Shown: positions 16,438 to 23,925, counted from the first letter of the stretch. The stretch is 42,986 nucleotides of DNA from an uncultured Pseudomonadota bacterium (GCA_913057675.1 CAJXOL010000006.1:1-42986), one strand, 5' to 3'. A program made the numbers and translations. The notes: generated by a model not told the origin, from the letters alone.

Positions 16438-16583
16438 ATGGCGAATGGCTTAGTAATTCTGAAATCCCAAGGCATAGCCTTTAGGAACGATTCAAAAAAA
16501 TAGGCTCAGAGTTATGTTCACTATCAATTGGTGAACGCTGGGCAAAATTCTACAAGCTTAGGTGTAATACGTTGGGTACTGTT

Positions 16584-17876
16584 ATGGAAGTTTTGATTGA
16601 ATCCGTCGACCATGAAGCACGTGGTATTGGCCGTCATGAAGATAAAGTTATCTTTGTTGATAACGCTCTGCCTCAAGAGACCGTGGGTGTCGAGATAAAG
16701 AGACGCAAACCAAGCTTTGAAACCGGAGTCTCTACTTATATTAATTCTCCTTCCTCTTCGCGTATAAAACCAAAATGTTCGTATTTTGGTGTATGTGGTG
16801 GCTGTAGTTTTCAACACGTCAATTCAAAAACACAGATCGCCATCAAACAGCGGGTACTTGAAGATGCGTTGAGCCGTATTGGTAAGGTTCATCCAGAGCA
16901 GATGTTGTCGCCGATTTGTGGCCCCACGTTTAACTATCGTTCTCGTGCTCGTCTGTCGAGCCGTTATGTAATAAAAAAAGAAAAAGCTCTGGTTGGTTTT
17001 CGCGAAAAAGGTAAAAGCTATGTTGTGGATATGGTCTCTTGTGAGGTCTTGCCTAAGCATATTTCAGCACTCTTGCCGGTCTTAAGATCTTTAGTAGACT
17101 CATTCTCCATTCGAGAACGAGTGCCTCAAATAGAGGTGGCCTGTGGCGATGCTGTTGATGTCCTAGCTTTTAGGATTCTGGAAGATTTGGCGGAAGATGA
17201 TGTAAAGGCATTGAAGCAATTCGGTGAGAAGCATGATGTGGTCATTTTCACGCAACGCGGAGGACCCGGGACGCTGAGTCAAATTTATCCTAAACTTCCA
17301 GTTGCTTTAACTTACAGCATCCCTGACATGAACCTGACATTTGAGTTTGGATTGTCAGAGTTTACGCAAGTGAACACAGATGTGAATTCGGTATTGGTTC
17401 GTCGCGCAATTAACCTACTCAAGTTGCAACCGGGTGAGCGCGTCGCAGATTTATTCTGTGGCTTAGGTAATTTCTCATTAGCTATTGCTAGGAGTGGTGC
17501 AGAAGTTGTTGGGCTTGAGGCGAATCAAGAACTGATTGATCGGGCAACCGGCAATGCCGCTCGAAATCAATTGTCTGATCGCTGTGAATTTCTTGTTGCA
17601 AATCTTTTTATAGAAGGGTGTCCCGCTTATCAAGCGCTTAGGGACATTGATAAGTTGCTGATTGATCCGCCACGTGATGGAGCAATGGAGCTCATTAAGA
17701 GTATAGGTATTAATGGCCCTAAAAAAATAGTGTATGTATCTTGCAACCCGGCTACCTTAGCGCGAGATGCAGGCATACTGGTGCATGAGCACGGTTATCG
17801 CTTAACTTCAGCGAGTATCGTTAACATGTTTCCCAATACGTCTCATGTTGAATCTATCGCATCCTTTGAGAAATAA
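16584..17876 (+). CDS. rlmD: 23S rRNA (uracil-1939-C5)-methyltransferase
   Basis: A SAM-dependent 5-methyluridine methyltransferase for U1939 of 23S rRNA. The order is an N-terminal TRAM-like domain (residues 1-55: IESVDHEARGIGR, FVDNALPQETV), the four cysteines of the 4Fe-4S site (C65, C71, C74, C153), then the methyltransferase domain with ERVADLFCGLGNFSLA, the DPPRDGA motif and the nucleophile C387 in YVSCNPATLARD. ATG 16584 gives 430 aa; a TTG at 16572 would add four residues and has a better-spaced AGG, so the start is uncertain. A strong terminator follows at once. Confidence 0.93.
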   Translation: MEVLIESVDHEARGIGRHEDKVIFVDNALPQETVGVEIKRRKPSFETGVSTYINSPSSSRIKPKCSYFGVCGGCSFQHVNSKTQIAIKQRVLEDALSRIGKVHPEQMLSPICGPTFNYRSRARLSSRYVIKKEKALVGFREKGKSYVVDMVSCEVLPKHISALLPVLRSLVDSFSIRERVPQIEVACGDAVDVLAFRILEDLAEDDVKALKQFGEKHDVVIFTQRGGPGTLSQIYPKLPVALTYSIPDMNLTFEFGLSEFTQVNTDVNSVLVRRAINLLKLQPGERVADLFCGLGNFSLAIARSGAEVVGLEANQELIDRATGNAARNQLSDRCEFLVANLFIEGCPAYQALRDIDKLLIDPPRDGAMELIKSIGINGPKKIVYVSCNPATLARDAGILVHEHGYRLTSASIVNMFPNTSHVESIASFEK

Positions 17877-17902
17877 AAAAGCGCTATAAATAGCGCTTTT
17901 TT
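17875..17902. terminator. Bidirectional rho-independent terminator
   Basis: AAAAAAGCGCTA and TAGCGCTTTTTT pair around TAAA. The A and T runs on either side let it serve both rlmD (plus) and the BI-1/YccA gene (minus), which converge here. Confidence 0.9.
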
Positions 17903-17918
17903 AAAACTGTATTGGTTG

Positions 17919-18605
17919 TTAGTCCCGATTGCCTGCCAGGGCCATTAGTAAGTGCAGTAGGCTTACAAATATATTAAATAAGCTCATGTAAACACCTGTG
18001 GCCGCCATGAGGTAGTTCGTTTCACCGCCGTTGACGATGCGGCTTACATCGTGCAAAAGGAACATCGAGAAGACCGCGACGGCCAGAGCCGATATCGTTA
18101 GCGCTAAGGCGGGTATCTGTAGGAACATGTTTGCGAACATGGCAATGATAAGTACCATCATGCCCACAAATAGGAACTTACCCATAAAGCTGAAATCACG
18201 TTTGGATGTGGTTGCGATTACGCTCATGACAACCATAATACCTCCGGTTCCAGCTGCGGCTAAACCGATGAGTTCAGGTCCATTTCTCAAGGAAAGTGCT
18301 ATGTTTAAAATTGGACCTAACCACCATCCTAGGATAAAGGTCATGCCGAGAAGTAACGCAGCACCAAGACCGCTATTGCGATTTGCGGCAATCGCATATT
18401 GTAAGCCGATGACGGCGCCTAACATGACGAGTGAACTCATGATGGGATGCTTAAAAACAATGCCACTCGAAGCCATACCGACAAAAGCCCCAATAATTGT
18501 GGGGACCATAGTGAGAGCGAGCATTAGGTAAGTGTTTTTTAGGACTTTTAACTGTTGAGCTCCTAAGACACCACCAGCAGATGAAGCAGGAATGTTTGAT
18601 TGCAT
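17919..18605 (-). CDS. yccA: Bax inhibitor-1 / YccA family membrane protein
   Basis: An integral inner-membrane protein of the BI-1 (UPF0005) family with about seven transmembrane helices, ending in the family-typical YLMAATGVYMSLFNIFVSLLHLL. I start it at ATG 18605 (228 aa) because AAAGGAG sits about 10 nt upstream; the longer frame from 18653 lacks family sequence. E. coli YccA interacts with FtsH, and yccA lies next to serT there, as it lies next to tRNA-Ser here. Whether this protein restrains FtsH is inference; it would be a fitting partner for LapA/LapB, which also act through FtsH. Confidence 0.9.
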   Translation of the reverse strand: MQSNIPASSAGGVLGAQQLKVLKNTYLMLALTMVPTIIGAFVGMASSGIVFKHPIMSSLVMLGAVIGLQYAIAANRNSGLGAALLLGMTFILGWWLGPILNIALSLRNGPELIGLAAAGTGGIMVVMSVIATTSKRDFSFMGKFLFVGMMVLIIAMFANMFLQIPALALTISALAVAVFSMFLLHDVSRIVNGGETNYLMAATGVYMSLFNIFVSLLHLLMALAGNRD

Positions 18606-18644
18606 TTGGTTTACAGCTCCTTTTTTTAGAGAAAGTTGAACTCC

Positions 18645-18673
18645 ATCAGTCAATGTCTCTAACGCTGACTGAT
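18645..18673. promoter_or_regulatory. Inverted repeat in the yccA leader
   Basis: ATCAGTCA (18645-18652) and TGACTGAT (18666-18673) form a perfect 8-bp inverted repeat with a 13-nt spacer, about 40 nt upstream of the yccA start on the minus strand. It could be an operator or a leader hairpin. Confidence 0.4.
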
Positions 18674-18736
18674 ACTTACTAATCCTACATGTGTTCTTAT
18701 TATAAAGAAATAAGAGAAGATTTCTGAGATTTTAGC

Positions 18737-18766
18737 TTGGTTAATACGTACAAAATAGGAGATAAT
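18737..18766 (+). promoter_or_regulatory. Probable promoter of tRNA-Ser
   Basis: TTGGTT (18737-18742), an 18-nt spacer and GATAAT (18761-18766) lie just upstream of the tRNA at the expected distance. Confidence 0.55.
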
Positions 18767-18774
18767 AATGCTTC

Positions 18775-18864
18775 GGAAGCGTGGCAGAGCGGTTGAATGC
18801 ACCGGTCTTGAAAACCGGCAAGGGCGTGAGTCCTTCGTGAGTTCGAATCTCACCGCTTCCGCCA
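18775..18864 (+). tRNA. serT: tRNA-Ser (anticodon UGA)
   Basis: Acceptor GGAAGCG pairs with CGCTTCC. The anticodon stem CCGGT/ACCGG holds the loop CTTGAAA with anticodon TGA at 18809-18811. A long class II variable arm (about AGGGCGTGAGTCCTT) and the T-arm with GTTCGAATC are present. The CCA end is encoded (18862-18864). Confidence 0.97.
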
Positions 18865-19598
18865 ATTATATACTTCTAGCCATTCTCGCAATCCAAAATA
18901 AAAAAATTAGTATAAACATCAACAATATGCACAAAGTTTATAGGGTATGCGCGACCCATTACGACCTTGCCCATGAATGTATCTGTAAAAAAATAAAGGG
19001 TGTTGAGTGTGAGCCTCTACGAATCAAGTGCCCGATAGTCACTCGCTATTCTTATTCCCATTGTCTTCTTGCATCTTTTAATAATCCTGTGCATATCAGA
19101 CATCGCCGCTGAAGTCTCCTTTGAAGCCTCGTTTTTTCGAACCACCATCACATTCGGATAACTAAACCTTATGTAGACCGCTTCTCCGCGGGTGTTTAGT
19201 TTTTTCTGGAATTAGTTCCGCTCTTCCTAATTAGCCCATGAAAAAAGATTGAGAAACCCAGAACAGGCTATATAAGTCTATAAGTTAAATTTCGATTGTT
19301 ATCTAAGCTGCCTGCGTGAGGTTGGCAGTAATGTAGAACAAGCAGTCTATAGTTTGGCTTAAGTGTGCCGCTAAAAATAAAATAATGACAATCTTAAGAC
19401 TTAGATGGCTAGGGATGTAATTAGAAAAAAATACTAAGGCACTTTCGTTTCTCTTTTTTATTTTAACCATAGGGTCATACGATGATTTTCGATAATCTAC
19501 GTAGGGAAATTTCAAAAGTAAGTCGCGATAAAACAAAGCTCGGTGGATACGAGGTTCGCACAAGCCGAATGTCGAAGTGATTCGCTAGAGGTATACCT
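18865..19598. other. Gene-poor interval downstream of tRNA-Ser
   Basis: About 730 bp in which I find no convincing gene. Short frames on both strands lack family sequence or ribosome binding sites. It contains one terminator-like stem-loop (19162-19205). A 32-codon frame at 19482-19580 lies in the same frame as the lipoprotein that follows, separated by a TGA. Position behind a tRNA gene would suit an integration scar, but I see no copy of the tRNA 3' end. Confidence 0.5.
19162..19205 (+). terminator. Candidate terminator in the gene-poor interval
   Basis: CTAAAC (19162-19167) pairs with GTTTAG (19194-19199), with imperfect GC-rich pairing inside, followed by six T. It could end a tRNA-Ser read-through transcript or a small RNA. 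Confidence 0.4.
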
Positions 19599-20138
19599 GT
19601 GATTATTGTGGCTGGCCTAATGATTTCCGGTTGTGCAGGGACGCTCGATCATAAGCCATTCGTTACCAAGATGCCTGATCAACAACTCACTGTGATCACT
19701 GGATATTCCGAGGCCTCAGATACGATCATCTCTGACGCAGCAAGTACGGCTGTGATTTGCAAAACACCAAGCGCGCATGCAATCCGAACCGCTGCAGAAG
19801 CGGGGAGTATTAGCCTTGTCACGGTAGGAGATGATTCTACGGATTCGGAATCAGAACAAGAGGGCGGGATTGAAATGAAAGGCAGAACAGCGTCACTGCT
19901 GATGACGCAAGAGATCATGTACCGATTTTGTGAATTAAGCCGTAATGCGAAATTGACTAAACCTGAGCAAATTGATTTATTTAAAACCATCCTTGGAGTT
20001 GTGGAAGGTCCATGGGATAACCTCTCGGTCAACGAGCGCGCAACTGAGGCCCAAGTGTTTTCAGTCGCGGATCAAGCCATAACAACGCCAGACCCCACTG
20101 ACGCGGATTCTACTGATGCGAATTCTACTGATGGTTAA
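19599..20138 (+). CDS. Putative lipoprotein of unknown function
   Basis: From GTG 19599 (AGAGG 7 nt upstream) the 179-aa product begins MIIVAGLMISGC, a hydrophobic stretch plus lipobox with Cys12, but without the usual positively charged n-region. In frame, 30 nt upstream, ATG 19569 would give M-S-K then TGA then FARGIP joined to this start, a normal lipoprotein signal if the TGA were sense. The body has ICKTPSAHAIRTAAEAGSIS (53-72) and LLMTQEIMYRFCELS (99-113). The latter reminds me of an uncharacterised family with an LxRDxxYRxCE-like motif. The tail repeats DSTDANSTDG-type units. The next exported protein starts 27 nt downstream. Confidence 0.6.
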   Translation: MIIVAGLMISGCAGTLDHKPFVTKMPDQQLTVITGYSEASDTIISDAASTAVICKTPSAHAIRTAAEAGSISLVTVGDDSTDSESEQEGGIEMKGRTASLLMTQEIMYRFCELSRNAKLTKPEQIDLFKTILGVVEGPWDNLSVNERATEAQVFSVADQAITTPDPTDADSTDANSTDG

Positions 20139-20165
20139 CTTTTCAAATAATACGAAAAGATTCCA

Positions 20166-20633
20166 ATGAAAATATTCTCAATAGCAGCCTCAGCCATAGT
20201 GTGCTTTCTTTGTTTATGGGCAACGCCAAGTTCCGCATACGAACGAGTGAGGATCTACAATCACTCCCTTATGGAATTTGACGTAGAGGTATCTTATTTT
20301 TATTGCGCGGGAGATAGATGGCGCATACTTGCGGGCAAAATTAAAATCGAGAACGGAATAATCGTCCCTAGTGTGTCCCAAGCACCCGAGACGCGTGGTA
20401 AGTGTCTCATAAAGAATATTCGGGTCAGATCGGACAAAGCGCAGGTCCAGATTAATCCTTATTCGAGCATTAGTGGTACCTACGAGCACACATTTCACCT
20501 CATAAAAATGAAACATGGGAAGTCATGGCTGTTTAGGATTAAAACGGATTCTAAACTGCATCAAGTTTGTGGAAAATTGCCTCTATCTGCATGTAAGTAT
20601 GTCGACGTTCGATCGCCGAAACCTTCCAAATAA
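20166..20633 (+). CDS. Exported protein of unknown function
   Basis: 155 aa with a clear signal peptide (MKIFSIAASAIVCFLCLWATPSSA, cleavage before YERVRI). The mature part is beta-rich and basic, with four cysteines (in YFYCAGD, RGKCLI, HQVCGK, SACKYV) that could form two disulfides in the periplasm. I recognise no family. It lies 27 nt after the lipoprotein gene, so the two may share a transcript. The ribosome binding site is weak (AAAAG). Confidence 0.6.
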   Translation: MKIFSIAASAIVCFLCLWATPSSAYERVRIYNHSLMEFDVEVSYFYCAGDRWRILAGKIKIENGIIVPSVSQAPETRGKCLIKNIRVRSDKAQVQINPYSSISGTYEHTFHLIKMKHGKSWLFRIKTDSKLHQVCGKLPLSACKYVDVRSPKPSK

Positions 20634-20661
20634 TTGGTCAAATAGAGCTTAAAAATACTGT

Positions 20662-20692
20662 TTGAAGGCACGTGCATTCAAGAATCTATAAA
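20662..20692 (+). promoter_or_regulatory. Promoter with overlapping palindromic operator
   Basis: TTGAA-G-GCACGTGC-A-TTCAA (20662-20681) is a 20-bp palindrome with one mismatched pair. TATAAA (20687-20692) follows after five bases, and TTGAAG within the palindrome can act as a -35 element (spacer 19). This is the layout of a repressor operator over a promoter, 60 nt upstream of the small membrane protein genes. Confidence 0.5.
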
Positions 20693-20754
20693 ATTGAACT
20701 TCTGGGTTCGTATTTTGTCGTATTTTTAACAATGCCAAGTCTTGAGGAGTAGTA

Positions 20755-20955
20755 GTGGAACAATCAAAATTAAGAATCAAAATTGGCTGGCTTGCAGGAA
20801 TATGTGCTGGAGCATGTGCGGTTTGGTTACCGTTGGGTGTTCTCGAATATGTTCCTTTTGTGTTTGAAATACCCGGGGAAACGATGCTTCGATCACATGC
20901 AGGATTGGCGGTAGGGTCGTTAATGGTAGCGGCATGGGGTTTCTGGGAAAAATAA
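20755..20955 (+). CDS. Small membrane protein 1 of a three-gene set
   Basis: 66 aa starting at GTG 20755 with GAGGAG about 6 nt upstream. It has two hydrophobic segments (IGWLAGICAGACAVWLPLGVL and AGLAVGSLMVAAWGFW) around a polar loop EYVPFVFEIPGETMLRSH. I do not recognise the family. The good ribosome binding site and tandem arrangement with two further tiny membrane proteins support a real gene. It may be a subunit of a small membrane complex, but nothing in the sequence names the function. Confidence 0.65.
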   Translation: MEQSKLRIKIGWLAGICAGACAVWLPLGVLEYVPFVFEIPGETMLRSHAGLAVGSLMVAAWGFWEK

Positions 20956-20985
20956 CTTAAAAATAGATTTAAGAGGAGAGAGTCA

Positions 20986-21165
20986 ATGGTCAAAGTTTCA
21001 GATATGTTCATATTAATTGCTGTATTAATCTCATTTGCGGTTTCGGCATACCTGTGGTTTTCTGGCAATAAAGAGGAGGGTTTATTTACTGCAACTTGGG
21101 TAACTTCAATTCTTTGCTTTGGTATCTACTTCAACGTTTTAGCGTTAAAGAAAGGGAAAAAGTGA
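20986..21165 (+). CDS. Small membrane protein 2 of a three-gene set
   Basis: 59 aa from ATG 20986, preceded by AGAGGAGAGAG. It has two predicted transmembrane helices (MFILIAVLISFAVSAYLWF and TATWVTSILCFGIYFNVLAL) joined by SGNKEEGLF, and a basic tail KKGKK that suggests both termini are cytoplasmic. It starts 30 nt after gene 1, and its TGA overlaps the GTG of gene 3. Family unknown. Confidence 0.65.
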   Translation: MVKVSDMFILIAVLISFAVSAYLWFSGNKEEGLFTATWVTSILCFGIYFNVLALKKGKK

Positions 21166-21269
21166 GTGATAATCTAATTCTAATTGTTGGCCTTTTCTGT
21201 ACTGCTCTTACTATTCTTGGCGCCATCATGACTGTTCAGGAGTTCAAAAAACAGAGCGAGGGTGATTGA
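21162..21269 (+). CDS. Small membrane protein 3 of a three-gene set
   Basis: 35 aa, GTG 21162 overlapping the previous stop by GTGA, with AAAGGG upstream. Sequence: MSDNLILIVGLFCTALTILG then AIMTVQEFKKQSEGD. It is a single hydrophobic helix with a charged cytoplasmic tail. Short single-helix proteins of this type often modulate or complete a membrane complex; that role is inferred from its overlap with gene 2. A perfect palindromic terminator follows 32 nt later. Confidence 0.6.
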   Translation: MSDNLILIVGLFCTALTILGAIMTVQEFKKQSEGD

Positions 21270-21300
21270 TTTGCATCTAAGCAATTGAAAAATATATATT

Positions 21301-21346
21301 TATTATAAAAAAAGACCACTTTTTAAAGTGGTCTTTTTTTATAATA
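21301..21346. terminator. Perfect 22-bp-arm palindromic terminator
   Basis: The 22 bases at 21301-21322 are exactly complementary to 21325-21346 around TT. The core is AAAGACCACTTT / AAAGTGGTCTTT, flanked by A and T runs and TATTAT/ATAATA ends. It can terminate in both directions. Confidence 0.93.
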
Positions 21347-21378
21347 CCCACCATAATTTTTGTCTCTGCACTTTGGTT

Positions 21379-21408
21379 TTGACATGTGACCCATGTCGAC
21401 ATTGATTG
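21379..21408 (+). promoter_or_regulatory. Candidate promoter/operator upstream of the cyclase gene
   Basis: A consensus TTGACA lies at about 21379 inside the inverted repeat GACATG-TGACC-CATGTC. A clear -10 is lacking at 17 nt (TTGATT), so an activator may be needed, or the repeat is the operator. Confidence 0.3.
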
Positions 21409-21488
21409 CAAACTTCATGTAATTGTGCAATTGTTTTCTTGGTTCGTTAGACGGTAACGGATTTTAAACATAGAAAAGGAGCTGATTC

Positions 21489-21537
21489 GGCCCATTAATA
21501 GCGATGCCCGGGCCTACTATTAATTATTCTGGAGGGG
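21489..21537 (+). promoter_or_regulatory. Leader with two mutually exclusive stems and Shine-Dalgarno
   Basis: GGCCC (21489-21493) can pair with GGGCC (21510-21514), and ATTAATAG (21494-21501) can pair with CTATTAAT (21517-21524). The pairings cross, so they cannot form as two nested hairpins. GGAGGGG (21531-21537) follows seven bases later, just before ATG 21544. Confidence 0.45.
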
Positions 21538-21543
21538 ACCTCA

Positions 21544-22674
21544 ATGTATTTAAGTAAAGGAGCGGCTACAGCTTTCACCATTGTATTGTCAATGAGCATT
21601 CAAACGGCATATGCTGGAGCGAATGATCCATTAGAGGGGCCAATTTACGATGTGCCTTTGACTGATAATTGGGCACCATCGAAATATTGGGGGGCTGGTG
21701 ATAAGGCGGGCAGCGCTAATCACATGAAAGACTCTAACAATGTGCAAAGAGCACTTGCGACCGTGAAGAAATTTAAAGCAATCAGTGTTGGGAAGTACTA
21801 TCACAAAGAGGCACCTGCTTTTGGGCCGCGGGGTTGGAATATGACGATACCTGGAACTCCAACAGGCGGACCATTCGGTGTAAATGCGCTTTTCTATCAT
21901 GATGAATTAGTGACAACTGAAATTGGGCAGATTCAGACACAGTTTGATGGCCCTGGACACATTGGTGTGAACACTTCAAACGGAATGTTCATGTATAACG
22001 GGTTTAATCCAATGAATCCAGAGAATGGCTACGAGCGGGGCGCTGGCGGACGTGTTGTCGGTTTGGGTGATGCCGGAGTAGAGAATATTGCTCAAACTGG
22101 TTTTGTGTGCCGACTGGTTGTATTGGATGCAGTTGCCTACAAGAAAAAAATTGGCCAAATCTCAGCCAGTGCTGAGATGTTGCCGATTCCGAAGACTTCA
22201 GCCGATGTTGGTGGGATTGTCACTGCGGATGATATTGATGGCATTTTGAAGCTGCAAGGTTTAGGACCCATTCAGGCGGGCGATTGTGTTGCACTCCATA
22301 CAGGGCAGGGTAATACATGGAGCAATGATCGTTATTTGACCATGAGCTCTGAGGAGCGAGCTGCTGCACGAGCAATATTTGCTCAAGGTGAGCCTGGGTT
22401 TGGTATTTCTGCTTGTGAGTATTTTGGCCAGAGAAATATTGCACTCACGATGGGGGACACCTCAGCAAATGATGCTCAACCAGGCAATGAGGTTGAAGGT
22501 TGGGCTGTACCATGTCACACCGAGCTCCAGGTCAAATATGGTGTGTGGAACCTTGAAAATGTAGACACGAAATCGTTGGTTGATAACAAGGTTCATGAGG
22601 GAGCATTCATTTGGTCTCCATTGCGCATTATTGGTGCAACGGGTTCGCCTGGAAATCCTATCGTGCTCTACTAA
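21544..22674 (+). CDS. Exported cyclase-family metal-dependent hydrolase
   Basis: 376 aa, cyclase/kynurenine-formamidase-like superfamily (PF04199 type), which hydrolyses amide or ester-like bonds using divalent metal. A signal peptide (MYLSKGAATAFTIVLSMSIQTAYA) places it in the periplasm. The metal-binding region reads TQFDGPGHIG (about residues 125-134), corresponding to the HxGTHxDxPxH motif but keeping only the D-x-P-x-H part, as in the larger cyclase-like branch. Later conserved features are IQAGDCVALHTGQG and the C-terminal CHTELQVKYGVWNLEN. Translation starts behind a strong GGAGGGG. The natural substrate cannot be read from the sequence. It is flanked by terminators on both sides, so it is monocistronic. 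Confidence 0.85.
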   Translation: MYLSKGAATAFTIVLSMSIQTAYAGANDPLEGPIYDVPLTDNWAPSKYWGAGDKAGSANHMKDSNNVQRALATVKKFKAISVGKYYHKEAPAFGPRGWNMTIPGTPTGGPFGVNALFYHDELVTTEIGQIQTQFDGPGHIGVNTSNGMFMYNGFNPMNPENGYERGAGGRVVGLGDAGVENIAQTGFVCRLVVLDAVAYKKKIGQISASAEMLPIPKTSADVGGIVTADDIDGILKLQGLGPIQAGDCVALHTGQGNTWSNDRYLTMSSEERAAARAIFAQGEPGFGISACEYFGQRNIALTMGDTSANDAQPGNEVEGWAVPCHTELQVKYGVWNLENVDTKSLVDNKVHEGAFIWSPLRIIGATGSPGNPIVLY

Positions 22675-22724
22675 TAGTTACGAATGAGTGGCGTAAGGTG
22701 TGCGTCATTTAACCGTTTTTTTGT

Positions 22725-22756
22725 GGCCGGTTGGGTTTTAGCTCAGCCGGCTTTTT
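22725..22756 (+). terminator. Rho-independent terminator after the cyclase gene
   Basis: GCCGGTTGGG (22726-22735) pairs with CTCAGCCGGC (22742-22751) around TTTTAG, followed by five T. Confidence 0.88.
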
Positions 22757-22796
22757 AAAGTATCGCTCATTACTTTTGTGTCATCTTTTTTGAACT

Positions 22797-23369
22797 ATGA
22801 CTATAGCGAAGTATTATTTTCAGGCTTCTTTGAAGTTTGCATTGTGTTGGTTTTTATTTGTGGCTTATTCTGTATGTGCTCATCCCGGAGATGAGAATTC
22901 GATAGTCACCAATTTTGATTGTGATAAATCTTATCCTAATATGATTGATGCCTTGCCCTCTCCATTAAGGGAATTTGCTGCACTCAAATGTTTTGGTAAT
23001 GGTCAAGTGATCATGACTAAGTCGAATTGGTCATGGCGATATTCAGGAAGTTTTTTCGATATACCTCGTATACCGGCTAGTGCACATGATGAAATGGCTG
23101 CTATTCCTCCACCCTACTATTTCTCTAATATAAAGGTTGGTGAGATACGACCAGAAAATGTGAGCCGGTATTTGGATAAATTGATGGCTGACATTGTCAC
23201 GTTCAGACCCCAACTTGAAATCACTAAATTATACGATGTTGAGCTGACGAATAATCATGAAAGCATCATTCGCTTGTTCATCGCGTTAGAGATAAAAGGT
23301 AATGGTTGGCTACTCGTTTGCAACCCAGACTGTCGTCCTGAATATGTGATTTTATTCGAAGAGCGTTAA
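22797..23369 (+). CDS. Exported protein of unknown function
   Basis: 190 aa with an N-terminal hydrophobic signal (FALCWFLFVAYSVCA, cleavage likely before HPGDEN). The mature part holds four cysteines (NFDCDK, ALKCFG, VCNPDCR) and many aromatic residues. I do not recognise the family. A promoter and good ribosome binding site are not obvious; ATG 22797 lies 41 nt after the cyclase terminator. It converges on the cupin gene. Confidence 0.6.
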   Translation: MTIAKYYFQASLKFALCWFLFVAYSVCAHPGDENSIVTNFDCDKSYPNMIDALPSPLREFAALKCFGNGQVIMTKSNWSWRYSGSFFDIPRIPASAHDEMAAIPPPYYFSNIKVGEIRPENVSRYLDKLMADIVTFRPQLEITKLYDVELTNNHESIIRLFIALEIKGNGWLLVCNPDCRPEYVILFEER

Positions 23370-23428
23370 GGTACTTTTATCTAACGTCTGCTGACTTGCT
23401 TACTTTTTGGTGATTTTTTGTGGCTTTT

Positions 23429-23896
23429 TTAAGCCCCACCTTTAGGGTGAGTCGGGTCAATCCACAATACTTCTTCTGGAGCTTCGGCAGGTTCAATATC
23501 CATATTGACGGCAATTGCTTCACCATCGCTGCGACATAATACGCATTCAAGTACTTCGTCGTGACTTGCATTAATCTCTTGATGGGGAACAAAGGGCGGC
23601 ACATAAATGAAATCCCCAGGCCCGGCTTCTGCGCAAAACTCCAGGGATTCTCCCCACCTCATCCGCGCCTTACCTTTAATTACATAAATCACGCTTTCAA
23701 GGTGACCATGGTGGTGGGCGCCGGTTTTGGCATTTGCTTCTATCGTGACAGTACCGGCCCATAACTTTTTCGCACCGGTACGTGCAAAGTTAATTGCAGC
23801 CTTGCGATCCATTCCAGTCGTTGACGGAACATTACCATCTAATTTATCACTTGTGATGACTTGGACGCCATCGTGTTTCCAGGCTGCTTCACTCAT
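23429..23896 (-). CDS. Cupin-domain protein
   Basis: 155 aa, a single small beta-barrel cupin. Motif 1, TGAHHHGHLESVIYVIKG, gives metal ligands H61, H63 and E67. Motif 2, PGDFIYVPPFVPHQEIN, gives H105. The site is intact, so a metal-dependent enzyme or sensor is likely. No DNA-binding domain is attached. It lies 29 nt downstream of the ferritin-like gene on the same strand and is probably co-transcribed. Substrate unknown. Confidence 0.85.
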   Translation of the reverse strand: MSEAAWKHDGVQVITSDKLDGNVPSTTGMDRKAAINFARTGAKKLWAGTVTIEANAKTGAHHHGHLESVIYVIKGKARMRWGESLEFCAEAGPGDFIYVPPFVPHQEINASHDEVLECVLCRSDGEAIAVNMDIEPAEAPEEVLWIDPTHPKGGA

Positions 23897-23925
23897 AATT
23901 GATATCCAATATTTTATGGCTTTTC

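Noticed and set aside
18031-18531. Plus-strand 166-aa frame opposite yccA
   Set aside because: The minus strand encodes a clear BI-1 family protein; the opposite frame has no recognisable features.
18841-18864. Phage or island attachment site at the tRNA-Ser 3' end
   Set aside because: I found no second copy of the tRNA 3' end and no integrase gene in the window.
18768-19112. Frame running through tRNA-Ser
   Set aside because: It overlaps the whole tRNA gene and has no family sequence beyond it.
19303-19563. Minus-strand 86-aa frame in the gene-poor interval
   Set aside because: It starts at TTG without a ribosome binding site, has unusual composition and no recognisable motif.
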